21,457 nucleotides of DNA from Flavicella sp049625305 (GCA_049625305.1 JBMZVD010000038.1:1-21457), one strand, 5' to 3'. Shown: positions 7,826 through 16,637, counted from the stretch's first letter. Numbers and translations are program-made. The notes: a model not told the origin generated them from the sequence alone.

Positions 7826-8794
7826 TTAGTATCCTACCTTTTCACGTGTCCTCTTCAAAACACTAGCTGCTACATTTCTAGCTTTTTCAGCTCCAATAGC
7901 TAGTGCTTTATCTATTTCTTTAAGATTATTCATATAGTAATTGTAACGGTCTCTTTCTGCTGCAAATTTTTCAACAAGCAATTCGTAAAAAGCTTGTTTT
8001 GCATGTCCATAGCCGTAATTTCCTCCTTCGTAATTGGTTCGCATTTCAGCAATTTGTTCTTCAGAGGCTATAAGTTTGTATAATGCAAATAAATTGCAAG
8101 TGTCAGGATTTTTTGGGTCTTCCATAGGAGTACTGTCTGTCTGAATCTTCATTACTTGCTTTCGCAATTTTTTATCAGGTAAAAATAAGTCAATAATATT
8201 TCCTTGAGATTTACTCATTTTTCCACCATTTGTTCCAGGTACATACATGGTTTCCTTTTGAATTTTAGCTTCTGGTAGTACAAAGGTATCTCCCATTTGA
8301 TGGTTGAATCTGCTAGCAACATCACGAGTCATTTCAAGGTGCTGTAGTTGGTCTTTTCCAACAGGAATAATTTCTGCATCGTATAGTAAAATATCAGCTG
8401 CCATCAACATAGGATAGGTAAATAAACCACCATTGACGTCGTCCAGTCTGTCTGCTTTGTCTTTGAAAGAGTGAGCTAAAGTTAACCTTTGGTAGGGGAA
8501 GTAACAGCTCAAATACCAAGAAAGCTCAGTTACTTCAGGAATATCACTTTGTCTATAGAATACGGTATTGTCAATGTCCAATCCAAATGCAAGCCATGCA
8601 GCTGCAGTACTATACGTATTAGCTCTTAAGGAGCTACCATCTTTAATTTGAGTTAGAGAATGCATGTCTGCAATAAATAAAAATGATTCGTTTTTCGGAT
8701 CATTGGCCATTTCTATTGCCGGGATAATGGCTCCTAATAAATTTCCTAAATGTGGGGTTCCAGTACTCTGAACACCAGTTAATATTCTTGACAT
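7826..8794 (-). CDS. trpS: Tryptophan--tRNA ligase
   Basis: This 322-residue class I aminoacyl-tRNA synthetase charges tRNA-Trp. The HIGH-type motif is present as TPHLGN (H15, L16, G17, N18), and the KMSKS loop is intact at residues 192-196 (GGKMSKSQGN). LLYDAEIIPVGKDQLQHLEMTRDVA, typical of TrpS, lies between them. Length fits bacterial TrpS (about 320-340). I start at the ATG at 8794 because MSRILTGVQSTGTPHLG matches the family N-terminus. An upstream in-frame ATG at 8836 would add 14 residues (MHCFVYFCFSKSHI) unlike anything in the family and would sit on the far side of the candidate promoter. The gene is divergent from the acyltransferase gene and converges on the aldo/keto reductase gene. 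Confidence 0.97.
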   Translation of the reverse strand: MSRILTGVQSTGTPHLGNLLGAIIPAIEMANDPKNESFLFIADMHSLTQIKDGSSLRANTYSTAAAWLAFGLDIDNTVFYRQSDIPEVTELSWYLSCYFPYQRLTLAHSFKDKADRLDDVNGGLFTYPMLMAADILLYDAEIIPVGKDQLQHLEMTRDVASRFNHQMGDTFVLPEAKIQKETMYVPGTNGGKMSKSQGNIIDLFLPDKKLRKQVMKIQTDSTPMEDPKNPDTCNLFALYKLIASEEQIAEMRTNYEGGNYGYGHAKQAFYELLVEKFAAERDRYNYYMNNLKEIDKALAIGAEKARNVAASVLKRTREKVGY

Positions 8795-8813
8795 TATGTG
8801 TGATTTTGAAAAA

Positions 8814-8821
8814 CAAAAATA
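8814..8821 (-). promoter_or_regulatory. Candidate -7 promoter element for trpS
   Basis: The minus strand reads TATTTTTG here, a match to TAnnTTTG, ending 19 bases before the chosen trpS ATG. That is the same spacing as for the porZ candidate. No TTG is found 17-23 bases upstream. The position supports the internal ATG at 8794, since a start at 8836 would lie upstream of the promoter. Confidence 0.5.
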
Positions 8822-8917
8822 CACAAAGCAGTGCATATTTTATGGCTATTTACAAGGATTCTTTTGGTTCTTTTGTGGTTGTGTTTTTTTTTGAACTAAA
8901 TAATGTAATTTTAAGAG

Positions 8918-9655
8918 ATGAATATGATTGTTAAATATCCTTTTGTTCTTCTTTGGAAGTGTTTGTTTTTTATTGTTTTTGGCTTTTATTTGTTATTGTT
9001 TTCACCTTTTTTATTAGTGGTGACCACAAGGCAGAGTTGGTACGGTGTTTTTTTTAAAGGGATTCGTATTTGGGCAAGACTTATTCTTTTTACAAGTGGT
9101 TTTAGAGTAGCGAAAGTAACTCCTGTTGCGTTTGATCGGTCAGAGAATTATATGTTTATTGCCAATCATACCTCCATACTCGATATTTTATTGATGATAG
9201 TAATCACTAAGAATCCATTTGTTTTTGTTGGTAAGAAGGAGTTGGGAAAGATTCCTTTGTTTGGTTTCTTCTACAAGAGAACTTGTATTTTGGTGGATCG
9301 TTCTAGTGTAAAAAGCAAGACTAATGCTTTTCGTATCGCTCAACAGCGCATCAAATTAGGATTGAGTATCTGTATTTTTCCAGAAGGTTTAGTTCCTGAT
9401 GATCCTACTGTCGTTTTGAGTGATTTTAAAGGAGGAGCTTTTCACTTGGCAATAGCCCATCAACTAACAATTGTACCAATGACTTTTTTGGATTGTAAAA
9501 GAAGACTTCCCTATGTTTTTTTTAAAGGAGGGCCTGGAACTTTGCGTGTTCGAATGCATCCCTTTATAAAAACTTCACATATGGATGCTTCTATGGTTTC
9601 TAACCTCAAACAACACTGTTTTGATTTGCTATATTCGGATCTTACTTCTAATTAA
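8918..9655 (+). CDS. 1-acyl-sn-glycerol-3-phosphate acyltransferase family protein (PlsC type)
   Basis: The 245-residue membrane-associated acyltransferase most likely converts lysophosphatidic acid to phosphatidic acid in phospholipid synthesis. An N-terminal hydrophobic stretch (about residues 8-33) should anchor it in the inner membrane. The HX4D catalytic motif is NHTSILD (H84 to D89). Substrate-binding block III is FPEG (154-157), and GGAFHLAIAHQLTIVPM matches the later conserved block. The ATG at 8918 follows AAGAG. A second ATG two codons on is equally possible. The gene is divergent from trpS and is followed after 63 bases by the TrhA-like gene in the same direction, which may be co-transcribed. 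Acyltransferases of other specificity (for example ornithine-lipid OlsA type) share these motifs, so the exact substrate is inferred. Confidence 0.9.
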   Translation: MNMIVKYPFVLLWKCLFFIVFGFYLLLFSPFLLVVTTRQSWYGVFFKGIRIWARLILFTSGFRVAKVTPVAFDRSENYMFIANHTSILDILLMIVITKNPFVFVGKKELGKIPLFGFFYKRTCILVDRSSVKSKTNAFRIAQQRIKLGLSICIFPEGLVPDDPTVVLSDFKGGAFHLAIAHQLTIVPMTFLDCKRRLPYVFFKGGPGTLRVRMHPFIKTSHMDASMVSNLKQHCFDLLYSDLTSN

Positions 9656-9718
9656 GTTCTCTTGATTTTATGGTAGTCTTTTTGTATATTATATTGGAAA
9701 AATTCTCAACTTCTACCT

Positions 9719-10363
9719 ATGAAATTCGATGTGACTTATTATCCAGAAAAAGAAGAAAAAATAAATGTGATATCCCATGGTTTGGGTGTTGTCTTGAGCG
9801 TTATAGCTTTTCCCTTTTTAGTAATCAAAGCCTTGGAGACAAAAGACAAAATGGTGGTGTTGAGTTTTATCGTATATGGTTTGAGTATGATTGTACTGTA
9901 TACTGCTTCAACCTTGTATCATAGTGCTGTTAATAAAAAAATAAGATTTTATTTAAATATTTTAGATCATTCAGCAATTTATGTATTGATTGCTGGCACT
10001 TATGCACCATTTGCCTTAGTCGTATTACAGGGGACTACAGGTTGGTTGATTTTTGGGATTTCATGGTTGTTGGCTATTATAGGAGTTTTTTACAAGTTGT
10101 ACTTCATTGGTAAATATCAAGTACTTTCAGTAGTTACATATGTTCTAATGGGTTGGATGGTGATTTTTGTAATAGAACCTCTGTTAAATAATTTGTCGTC
10201 TGAAGGAATGTTTTTACTCTTAACTGGAGGCGGGTTTTATTCAATAGGTGCTTTATTTTATGTACTGCCAAGGATACCTTTTAACCATGCGATCTTTCAT
10301 GTTTTTGTTTTGTTAGGAAGCCTTTGTCATTTTATCACAATCTATTTCTTTATGTTGAATTAA
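9719..10363 (+). CDS. trhA: Hemolysin III / TrhA-family seven-helix membrane protein
   Basis: The 214-residue integral membrane protein belongs to the PAQR-like hemolysin III (YqfA/TrhA) family. About seven hydrophobic helices fill the sequence. The family histidines are present: NVISHG (H20), STLYHS (H68), LDHSAIYVLIAGTYAP (H84), and the HAIFHVF pair (H190, H194), which in the superfamily form a metal site in the membrane. The acidic, hydrophilic N-terminus (YYPEKEEK) is typical. Bacterial members have been linked to membrane energetics and lipid homeostasis; 'hemolysin' is a historical name and should not be read as toxin function. It may share a transcript with the upstream acyltransferase gene, which would fit a membrane-lipid role, but this is inference. 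It converges on the CYTH gene with 46 bases between. Confidence 0.92.
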   Translation: MKFDVTYYPEKEEKINVISHGLGVVLSVIAFPFLVIKALETKDKMVVLSFIVYGLSMIVLYTASTLYHSAVNKKIRFYLNILDHSAIYVLIAGTYAPFALVVLQGTTGWLIFGISWLLAIIGVFYKLYFIGKYQVLSVVTYVLMGWMVIFVIEPLLNNLSSEGMFLLLTGGGFYSIGALFYVLPRIPFNHAIFHVFVLLGSLCHFITIYFFMLN

Positions 10364-10409
10364 TTTTTAGCTTAATTTTTTTGTTCGTGTTATGTTTTAG
10401 TACTGCCGT

Positions 10410-10880
10410 TTACCAGTCCTTGAAAGGGGTTTTACTCAACAGTGAGTTGTAATATTTTTTTTGCCCAGTTACTTCTTCTTGTATCCATGTGGGGATTGTG
10501 AATTCTTCGTTTTCTCGTTCCAATTCTACCTCTGCAACAATTAGTCCTTTGTTATCACCTGAAAATACGTCTACTTCAAAAATATGTTCACCACTTTTGA
10601 CGAGATAACGAGTTTTTTCAATAATACTTTCTTCACAAAGGGCCAATAATTCTTTGCCTTCTTTGACGGAGATTTCTTTTTCCCATTCATACCGAGTAGT
10701 TCCCTTTTCATTTGAAAGACCTTTGATCGTAATGAAACTTTTATTGTCTTGAATACGAATTCTTACCGTACGGTTTTTATGAGAGTTTAAAAAACCTTGT
10801 TTGATTTGTTTTTGTTTGAAACTTTCTTTGATAAAAGATTGGTTCTTAACTAAAAACTTTCTTTCAATTTCCTGAGCCAT
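10410..10880 (-). CDS. CYTH-domain protein (triphosphate tunnel metalloenzyme family)
   Basis: The 156-residue protein has the CYTH signature ExExK at its N-terminus (E4-I-E6-R-K8 in MAQEIERKFLV). Alternating basic and acidic strand motifs follow, as expected for the eight-stranded tunnel: VRIRIQ, FITIKG, RYEWEKEI, KTRYLV, FEVDVFSG and LIVAEVELE. Such enzymes bind divalent metal and hydrolyse inorganic tripolyphosphate or nucleoside triphosphates; the substrate here is not evident. Length matches small bacterial members. I start at the ATG at 10880, which places EIERKFLV where the family has it. An ATG at 10901 would add MQNNTLN and cannot be excluded. The gene stands alone, convergent with the TrhA-like gene and divergent from porZ. 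A -7-like box lies 57 bases upstream. Confidence 0.92.
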   Translation of the reverse strand: MAQEIERKFLVKNQSFIKESFKQKQIKQGFLNSHKNRTVRIRIQDNKSFITIKGLSNEKGTTRYEWEKEISVKEGKELLALCEESIIEKTRYLVKSGEHIFEVDVFSGDNKGLIVAEVELERENEEFTIPTWIQEEVTGQKKYYNSLLSKTPFKDW

Positions 10881-10923
10881 ATTGAGCGTATTATTTTGCA
10901 TAAATCATGCTTTAAAAAACAGA

Positions 10924-10937
10924 TTGTCTTCGGACAA
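10924..10937. repeat. Small hairpin with UUCG tetraloop on the plus strand
   Basis: TTGTC-TTCG-GACAA is a perfect 5-base stem closing a cUUCGg loop on the plus strand, a notably stable RNA tetraloop. On the minus strand the loop is CGAA. It directly follows the candidate -7 box of the CYTH gene, so it would lie at or near the 5' end of that mRNA, or act as a DNA palindrome. Confidence 0.5.
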
Positions 10938-10945
10938 CAAATTTA
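10938..10945 (-). promoter_or_regulatory. Candidate -7 promoter element for the CYTH gene
   Basis: The minus strand reads TAAATTTG, matching TAnnTTTG, 57 bases before the CYTH ATG at 10880. A perfect small inverted repeat begins immediately downstream. No clear TTG element is seen 17-23 bases upstream. Confidence 0.45.
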
Positions 10946-11044
10946 GACTATTTTCAGTTATGCTGTAAAGGGGTTTTTAATACTGTAAGTTCTCTATATC
11001 AGTAGAATTCATTAAAACATATGCTAAAAGAAGTTTAAATTAAA

Positions 11045-11052
11045 TATATTTG
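11045..11052 (+). promoter_or_regulatory. Candidate -7 promoter element for porZ
   Basis: TATATTTG matches the Bacteroidota -7 consensus and ends 19 bases before the porZ ATG, the same spacing as at trpS. There is no clear -33 TTG. It would be the head promoter of the porZ-recO-receptor unit. Confidence 0.5.
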
Positions 11053-11071
11053 AAAAATAAAATTATTCTGA

Positions 11072-13378
11072 ATGAAAGGTGTTTTTTCTTTTTTATTGTT
11101 TGTGTTTCATTTAAATCTTTTTTCTCAAGCAATTGATTACTCGAGATGGTCTGATGTTTTTTCTTATCAAAATGTAGAAGAATTTTTAATAAACAATGAT
11201 CAGATTTATGCAAGGACAGATAACGCACTATTTTTATATAATTTAGAAGAGGATGTTTATGAAAAAATTAGTGTTTCTTCTGAATTATCAACGCAAAGGA
11301 GTACTGCAATAGCATACAATGATGCATTAAACATTTTATGCGTTGGTTTTGAAAATGGTTTGTTACAATTAGTTGATGAGGATTTGAACGTAAGTTCAGT
11401 GTATGATATCACACTTTCAGAGGTTTCATTGGATAAAACCATCAACTCTATGTATATTGAAGGTGATTTACTATACATTTCTATGACTTTCGGAATCGTA
11501 ATCTATGATATTTCCAAAAACGAATTTCAAGATACTTTTTACATAGGGCCAAATTCATCTGAGGTGAATGTAAACTCAATAGTAATCAATGAAGGAATCA
11601 TTTATGCGGCTTCAGATAATGGAATCTATACGGCAAATATAAATTCTAATTTATTAGATATTAATAATTGGGGGTTAACGATTCAAGGTGCTTATTCTGG
11701 ACTGAAAATGTTTGACGGAGCTGTCGTTGCATTCAAAGAAAAATCTATATACAAGATAGAGGGGCAATCAACGTCAATTTTACAAAAATCAATTGACAAA
11801 ACGATAGTTTCCATTTCTGTTAATGGAAATCACGTAAATGTTGCTTCTGAAACAAAGGGATACGTTTTCGATACTACATACCAACTTATAAGTTCTATTT
11901 CTGGCTCTAAGATTAGTTTTGTAGCTTCAAATACCTCCCACATTTTTGCGAGTACAGATGGAAGAGGGATTTTAAAAGCACCATTTAGTGCTTCAACGTC
12001 AATCGAAGAAATACATCCTAATGGACCAGTGTCTAATGAAATTCACTCCATAACAGAAAAAGAAGGTCACATTTGGTGTGTATATGGTGGTTTTAATAGC
12101 AATGAAAATCCTTTAGGTAGAAAGCTTCCTATCAGTCACTTTGATGGAGATACATGGAACACGATACCCTACAGCTCATTTGGAGCCAAGGACATTATAG
12201 ATGTTGTTTTTGACCCGTTGAACAATGATAAAGTTTATGTAAATTCATATACCTATGGGTATGGTCCAGTTGGATCAAGAGATGCGGGTGGTATACTGGT
12301 TCTTGAAAACGAAGAAGTAGTAGATTTTTGGCATTCAGGAAATACTACTTTAGGTTCTTATAGGTCAACTTCTAGCAGTTATTCTCATACACTTCAGTTT
12401 GGACCTGCTATTGATCCGAGTCAGAATTTGTGGTTTGTCAGTTCGAAAACCCTTGATGAAGAAGCTGCTGATTTGAAAAAGAGAAGTGCTAATGGAGAAT
12501 GGTCTTCTTTTTATTTGTCTAATTCAGGAGCTATCTACAGAGATATAATATGTGATGACACAGGTACAGTTTTTATTGGTTCAAAGAATCATGGATTACA
12601 TGTTTTTAAGGAGGAAACTTCTGAACCCAAGACAGTAAAACTTACAAATATAGTTGGTCAAGGAGATTTACCAAGTTTACAAGTCAACACAATTGCTGTT
12701 GATTCCAATCAAAAAGTTTGGATTGGAACTGCTTCTGGACTAGTTACCTTTGATGACGTGACGAATGTTTTTTCAGGGGCTTTTAAAGATACCGAGAAAG
12801 TGTCAATAGTTGAAAATGGGCTCGTTACTAATCTTTTAGATGCTGCTAATATAACTGATATTTATATAGATGGCGCGGACAATAAATGGATAGGAACATT
12901 AAGTAATGGAGTGTATTTAGTCAATGCACAATCGAATAAAGTTTTGAATATCTTTAATAAGGATAACTCTCCATTACCTACCAATAATATTGTAAAAATT
13001 ACTCAGAACAGTGATGGGATTACCTATATTTTAACCACAAAAGGCTTGTTAACATATGATTCAAAGATATTATCTTACGGTTCAGTTTTAGATGAGGTTT
13101 ACGGCTATCCAAATCCAGTTTTAAAACAACATCATGAAGTTACAATTGTTGGAAAAGACGGAGCATTTCTTCCAGAAAACACCAAATTAGATATATTTGA
13201 CGCAGCAGGAAATCTCGTTTTTACAGCCAACACCAGTCAGTCCTCATTTGGTGGTAAAATAGTTTGGGATAAGAAAAACTTAAACGGTGTACCTGTAGCC
13301 TCAGGAGTATATATGGTACTGTTGTACGATACTAATGGAAATCAGACTTCTTCCACGAAACTAGCGATTGTTAACTGA
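11072..13378 (+). CDS. porZ: PorZ-like type IX secretion system beta-propeller protein
   Basis: The 768-residue secreted protein starts with a signal peptide (about residues 1-19, hydrophobic core FSFLLFVFHLNLF, cleavage near SQA). Most of the rest consists of repeated beta-propeller strands of the two-component-regulator-propeller kind (for example LWFVSS, KVWIGTASGLVTFD, NKWIGTLSNGVYLV). The last 90 residues form a type IX secretion C-terminal domain: GYPNPV from G678, then LDIFDAAGNLVF, GVPVASGVYMVLL and a final TKLAIV. Length and layout fit Porphyromonas gingivalis PorZ (about 776 residues, two propellers plus CTD), which works at the cell surface in delivering anionic lipopolysaccharide to T9SS cargo. 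The porZ-recO neighbourhood is also familiar from flavobacteria. The stop overlaps the recO start (TGATG). It could instead be another propeller T9SS substrate. Confidence 0.85.
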   Translation: MKGVFSFLLFVFHLNLFSQAIDYSRWSDVFSYQNVEEFLINNDQIYARTDNALFLYNLEEDVYEKISVSSELSTQRSTAIAYNDALNILCVGFENGLLQLVDEDLNVSSVYDITLSEVSLDKTINSMYIEGDLLYISMTFGIVIYDISKNEFQDTFYIGPNSSEVNVNSIVINEGIIYAASDNGIYTANINSNLLDINNWGLTIQGAYSGLKMFDGAVVAFKEKSIYKIEGQSTSILQKSIDKTIVSISVNGNHVNVASETKGYVFDTTYQLISSISGSKISFVASNTSHIFASTDGRGILKAPFSASTSIEEIHPNGPVSNEIHSITEKEGHIWCVYGGFNSNENPLGRKLPISHFDGDTWNTIPYSSFGAKDIIDVVFDPLNNDKVYVNSYTYGYGPVGSRDAGGILVLENEEVVDFWHSGNTTLGSYRSTSSSYSHTLQFGPAIDPSQNLWFVSSKTLDEEAADLKKRSANGEWSSFYLSNSGAIYRDIICDDTGTVFIGSKNHGLHVFKEETSEPKTVKLTNIVGQGDLPSLQVNTIAVDSNQKVWIGTASGLVTFDDVTNVFSGAFKDTEKVSIVENGLVTNLLDAANITDIYIDGADNKWIGTLSNGVYLVNAQSNKVLNIFNKDNSPLPTNNIVKITQNSDGITYILTTKGLLTYDSKILSYGSVLDEVYGYPNPVLKQHHEVTIVGKDGAFLPENTKLDIFDAAGNLVFTANTSQSSFGGKIVWDKKNLNGVPVASGVYMVLLYDTNGNQTSSTKLAIVN

Positions 13379-14097
13379 TGCAACTGTTGACCAAAGCGAT
13401 CGTTTTGACTTCTCTGAAATACGGAGATACTAGTCTTATCGTTAAGTGTTACACGGAACAGCTCGGGATTCAGAGCTATATGCTTAAAGGTGTTTTAAAA
13501 CGAAATAAGGGGAAATTAAAATCTGCCTATTTTCAGCCTTTAACCCAATTAGAACTCATAGCAAATCATTCAAAAAAGAGCAATTTACAAACGCTGAAAG
13601 ATGCGAATCTATACTTTGCGTACGAATCAATTCATACCGATTTCACCAAACAATCCATTGCTTTTTTTTTAGCAGAAATGTTGGCAAATGCAATTCAGGA
13701 GGAAGAGGCTAATCCTCCCTTGTTTACGTATATAGAAACCTCGTTACGCTGGCTCGATATTCAAGATAAAATAGCAAATTTTCCAATTGTTTTTTTGATG
13801 CATTTGACAAAGTTTCTCGGTTTTTTCCCAAAGGATACCTCACAGAGTGCAATCTATTTTAACCTTGCAGACGGTATTTTTACAGATTCATTTTTTGTTG
13901 GAGATTATTTACATGGAGAAGATTTAAGACTGTTCAAACAGATTTTGGGCATAAAATTTGATAGACTTAATGAAATGGTGCTCGGTGTACAATCAAGACA
14001 TCGATTGCTTGAAATACTTTTTAAGTATTACAGCTTGCATCTTTTAGGGTTTAAAACACCAAAATCTATTGCCATTTTAAAAAATTTGTTTGATTGA
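13378..14097 (+). CDS. recO: DNA repair protein RecO
   Basis: The 239-residue cytosolic protein acts in RecFOR recombinational repair by helping load RecA onto SSB-coated single-stranded DNA. The N-terminal OB-fold is recognisable: LLTKAIVLTSLKYGDTSLIVKCYTEQLGIQSYMLKGV, beginning at residue 3. A basic linker (LKRNKGKLKSAYFQPLTQLEL) follows, and then the helical C-terminal region (FFLAEMLANAIQEEE and onward). Length is typical for the family. The ATG shares one base with the porZ stop (TGATG), and its own TGA shares one base with the ATG of the next gene in the same way, so all three are probably translated in a coupled fashion. The mix of repair and outer-membrane genes looks like operon economy rather than a shared pathway. 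Confidence 0.95.
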   Translation: MQLLTKAIVLTSLKYGDTSLIVKCYTEQLGIQSYMLKGVLKRNKGKLKSAYFQPLTQLELIANHSKKSNLQTLKDANLYFAYESIHTDFTKQSIAFFLAEMLANAIQEEEANPPLFTYIETSLRWLDIQDKIANFPIVFLMHLTKFLGFFPKDTSQSAIYFNLADGIFTDSFFVGDYLHGEDLRLFKQILGIKFDRLNEMVLGVQSRHRLLEILFKYYSLHLLGFKTPKSIAILKNLFD

Positions 14098-16583
14098 TGT
14101 TAAGGCATTTATTTTTTATAGTAGTTTTTTTATTTTTTGAAACTATCATTTCTCAGTCGATTCAGATTGTTGGAGAGGATACGAGCTTGCCTATTCAAGG
14201 AGTTAGTATTGTCAATAAAGAGCACACAATTTTTGCCTTTTCAAATGAAAATGGAATCGTAGACTTGTCTAGTTTTTCAAATACAAGTCTTCTTTATTTG
14301 TCTCACTATGCTTATGTAAAAACAACCTATGATTTATCCAAAGGACAGAAAATAATTCGCATGCGAAAGATAACTGAAGCCTTGGATGAAGTGATCCTTT
14401 CAGTAACAAAGAATAAAGAGCAACGCTATCGAATAGCTGAGCATATCGAAGTAGTCAATGCTAGTGAAATGAAAAGTTTAGCCCCTCAATCTTCTGCAGA
14501 TGTTTTGAGCAATACTCCTGGAGTTAGTGTTCAGAAATCCCAATTTGGTGGAGGTAGTCCCGTTTTGAGAGGGATGGAGTCGAACAGGGTTCTTTTGGTA
14601 GTCGATGGAGTTAGACTTAACAATGCAATTTATAGAAAAGGACATTTGCAAAATGGAATTACGGTATCTCCCTCTATTTTAGATAGGGTTGAGGTTCTTT
14701 TTGGTCCGTCATCCGTCTTGTATGGTTCTGACGCATTGGGAGGAGTCATACATTATTTTACCAAAGAGTTACAGACTAGTTCCGAAACTAACATCAATAG
14801 TACATTTATGTCGCGTGTAAGTTCTGTAAACAATGAATTTACAGTACAAGGAGCGTCTGAGTTACAGTTTGATACATGGGCTTCCTACACTTCAATAGCA
14901 CACAGTCGTTTTGGAGATTTGATGATGGGTAAAAATAGAAAGCACGGATTCTCAGATTGGGGTAAAATCTACGAATATTCCAACAATACTAGTGGTACTG
15001 CAATCGGGCAGTCAGTTCAAAATTCGAACGTGTCCCTTCAAAAACAAACAGGATATTCTCAATTTGATTTGCTTCAAAAGTTTTTGGTGCCTTTTTCTGA
15101 AACTTCAAAGTTGACATTCAATCTTCAATACTCAAAGTCTACAGATATTCCGAGATTTGATAAGTTGACTGAACGAACATCCGAAGGAAACTTAAAGTTT
15201 GCAGAGTGGCATTACGGACCACAAAAAAGATTTTTATTTTCCACTCAATTTAAATTTAAAAACACTTTCGAATGGATGGAAAAAGGGGTTTTAACAGCTG
15301 CATTTCAGGCTGTTGAAGAATCTAGAGAGCAGCGAAAATTTTCTGCTATTGATAGGCGCTCGACCCGTATTGAAAACGTAGATGTTTTGAGTATTAATGG
15401 TGATTTTTCTGTGCCTCTAACAGATGATTTAAAGAGGAATTTATTGTACGGTTTTGAATTGGTCCATAACAAAGTAAGATCAGAAGCCACCGGTATCCTT
15501 TATGAAGTTGACTTAGAAAGTAGTCAACTAGAGGAAATAGCATCTAATTATCCGGTCCAATCAAGGTACCCCGATGCAGGTAGTAGTTATGCAACACAAG
15601 CACTATATACAGAATACCGTCAAGATTTAAACTCTAGATATACATTGAGTACAGGCCTTCGTTATACACATACACAACTTAAGGCTTCTTGGCTAGATAC
15701 TTCTTTTATTGAGTTGCCTGAACCAAATATTAGTCTAAACAATTCTTCACTAACAGGTTCAATAGCTAATGTATACAAGCCTTCTAAAAACTTTAAGGTC
15801 AATACAATTTTATCTTCAGGTTTTCGATCACCAAATATCGATGACATTGGAAAAGTAAGAGAAAAAGAAGGAGCTGTAACTGTTCCAAACATTCATTTAA
15901 AACCGGAGTTTATTTACAATTCAGAACTAGGATTTGAGTACTTCTTTAAAGAAAAGCGGTGGAAGACTGAGCTCAACATGTACTATACAAGATTGCAAAA
16001 CTATATCATTCGAGCTCCTTTTGATTTGGAAACGCAAACAGAAGGAGATTCTACTATTGAATATGAAGGAGAAATTGTAGATGTTTTGTCGAATGTGAAT
16101 AGAGGTACCGCAATTGTTACGGGGGGATCATTTGCTTTTAAAGGAATGTTGCCAAGGAATATACTTTTAAAAGGTTCTTGTACGTACACTTTTGGAAAGA
16201 CACTTGATACGCAGGAGTACTTATCTTCAATTCCTCCATTTTTTGGAAATCTTGCAATCTCTCATTCTTTTAAGTCAATTGACTTTGGAGTTGATTATGT
16301 ATTTAGTGCTTCAAAAAAAGCTTCTATGTACAATTTAAGCGAAGGAATTGATAATATTGAACAAACACCGCTTATCAATCCTGATGCTACCGAAGAAATT
16401 TATCGTTATTTAGGAACCCCTAGTTGGAATATTGTAAATTTATATGTGGAATATCCTTTTTCAGAGACCTTAAAATTATATTTCAAAACATCCAATATTT
16501 TTGATCGCCATTACAAAGAGTTTGCCTCAGCAATCAGTGCACCGGGAAGAAACTTTTCTCTATCATTACATTGCGATTTTTAG
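14097..16583 (+). CDS. TonB-dependent outer-membrane receptor, haem/iron type likely
   Basis: The 828-residue receptor has a signal peptide (hydrophobic to about residue 18, cleavage near TIISQ) and a short carboxypeptidase-regulatory-like domain (about 20-95). A plug follows with GGGSPVLRGMESNRVLLVVDGVRLNN and EVLFGPSSVLYGSDALGG, then a beta-barrel ending in the C-terminal aromatic signature FSLSLHCDF. The plug wording resembles haem/haemoglobin receptors. Two barrel motifs resemble the FRAP and NPNL boxes of that group: FRSP at 576-579 and VPNIHLKPE at 596-604. These boxes also occur in other receptors, so the haem assignment is tentative. No STN domain is present, so unlike the receptor at 1480-4110 it should not signal to an anti-sigma factor. 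The ATG overlaps the recO stop (TGATG). Confidence 0.9.
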   Translation: MLRHLFFIVVFLFFETIISQSIQIVGEDTSLPIQGVSIVNKEHTIFAFSNENGIVDLSSFSNTSLLYLSHYAYVKTTYDLSKGQKIIRMRKITEALDEVILSVTKNKEQRYRIAEHIEVVNASEMKSLAPQSSADVLSNTPGVSVQKSQFGGGSPVLRGMESNRVLLVVDGVRLNNAIYRKGHLQNGITVSPSILDRVEVLFGPSSVLYGSDALGGVIHYFTKELQTSSETNINSTFMSRVSSVNNEFTVQGASELQFDTWASYTSIAHSRFGDLMMGKNRKHGFSDWGKIYEYSNNTSGTAIGQSVQNSNVSLQKQTGYSQFDLLQKFLVPFSETSKLTFNLQYSKSTDIPRFDKLTERTSEGNLKFAEWHYGPQKRFLFSTQFKFKNTFEWMEKGVLTAAFQAVEESREQRKFSAIDRRSTRIENVDVLSINGDFSVPLTDDLKRNLLYGFELVHNKVRSEATGILYEVDLESSQLEEIASNYPVQSRYPDAGSSYATQALYTEYRQDLNSRYTLSTGLRYTHTQLKASWLDTSFIELPEPNISLNNSSLTGSIANVYKPSKNFKVNTILSSGFRSPNIDDIGKVREKEGAVTVPNIHLKPEFIYNSELGFEYFFKEKRWKTELNMYYTRLQNYIIRAPFDLETQTEGDSTIEYEGEIVDVLSNVNRGTAIVTGGSFAFKGMLPRNILLKGSCTYTFGKTLDTQEYLSSIPPFFGNLAISHSFKSIDFGVDYVFSASKKASMYNLSEGIDNIEQTPLINPDATEEIYRYLGTPSWNIVNLYVEYPFSETLKLYFKTSNIFDRHYKEFASAISAPGRNFSLSLHCDF

Positions 16584-16604
16584 CTCCTTGCTTTTTGTTA
16601 TTAG

Positions 16605-16637
16605 TTTGTAGACATATCAAATTTATTTCTATTTTTG
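16605..16637 (+). promoter_or_regulatory. Candidate full promoter for rnpA
   Basis: TTTG (16605-16608), a 21-base spacer, then TATTTTTG (16630-16637) match both halves of the Bacteroidota sigma-A promoter (TTG, 17-23 bases, TAnnTTTG). This is the only candidate in the window with both elements. The -7 box ends five bases before the rnpA ATG, so the transcript would begin at or next to the start codon. Confidence 0.5.

Noticed and set aside
8795..8836. A longer TrpS starting at the ATG at 8836
   Set aside because: The extra 14 residues (MHCFVYFCFSKSHI) do not match TrpS N-termini, and the candidate -7 box lies between the two ATGs.
10364..10409. A terminator between the TrhA-like gene and the CYTH gene
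   Set aside because: The best pairing is ATTAA with TTAAT across eight bases, only A/T pairs. A T-run follows, but there is no convincing stem.
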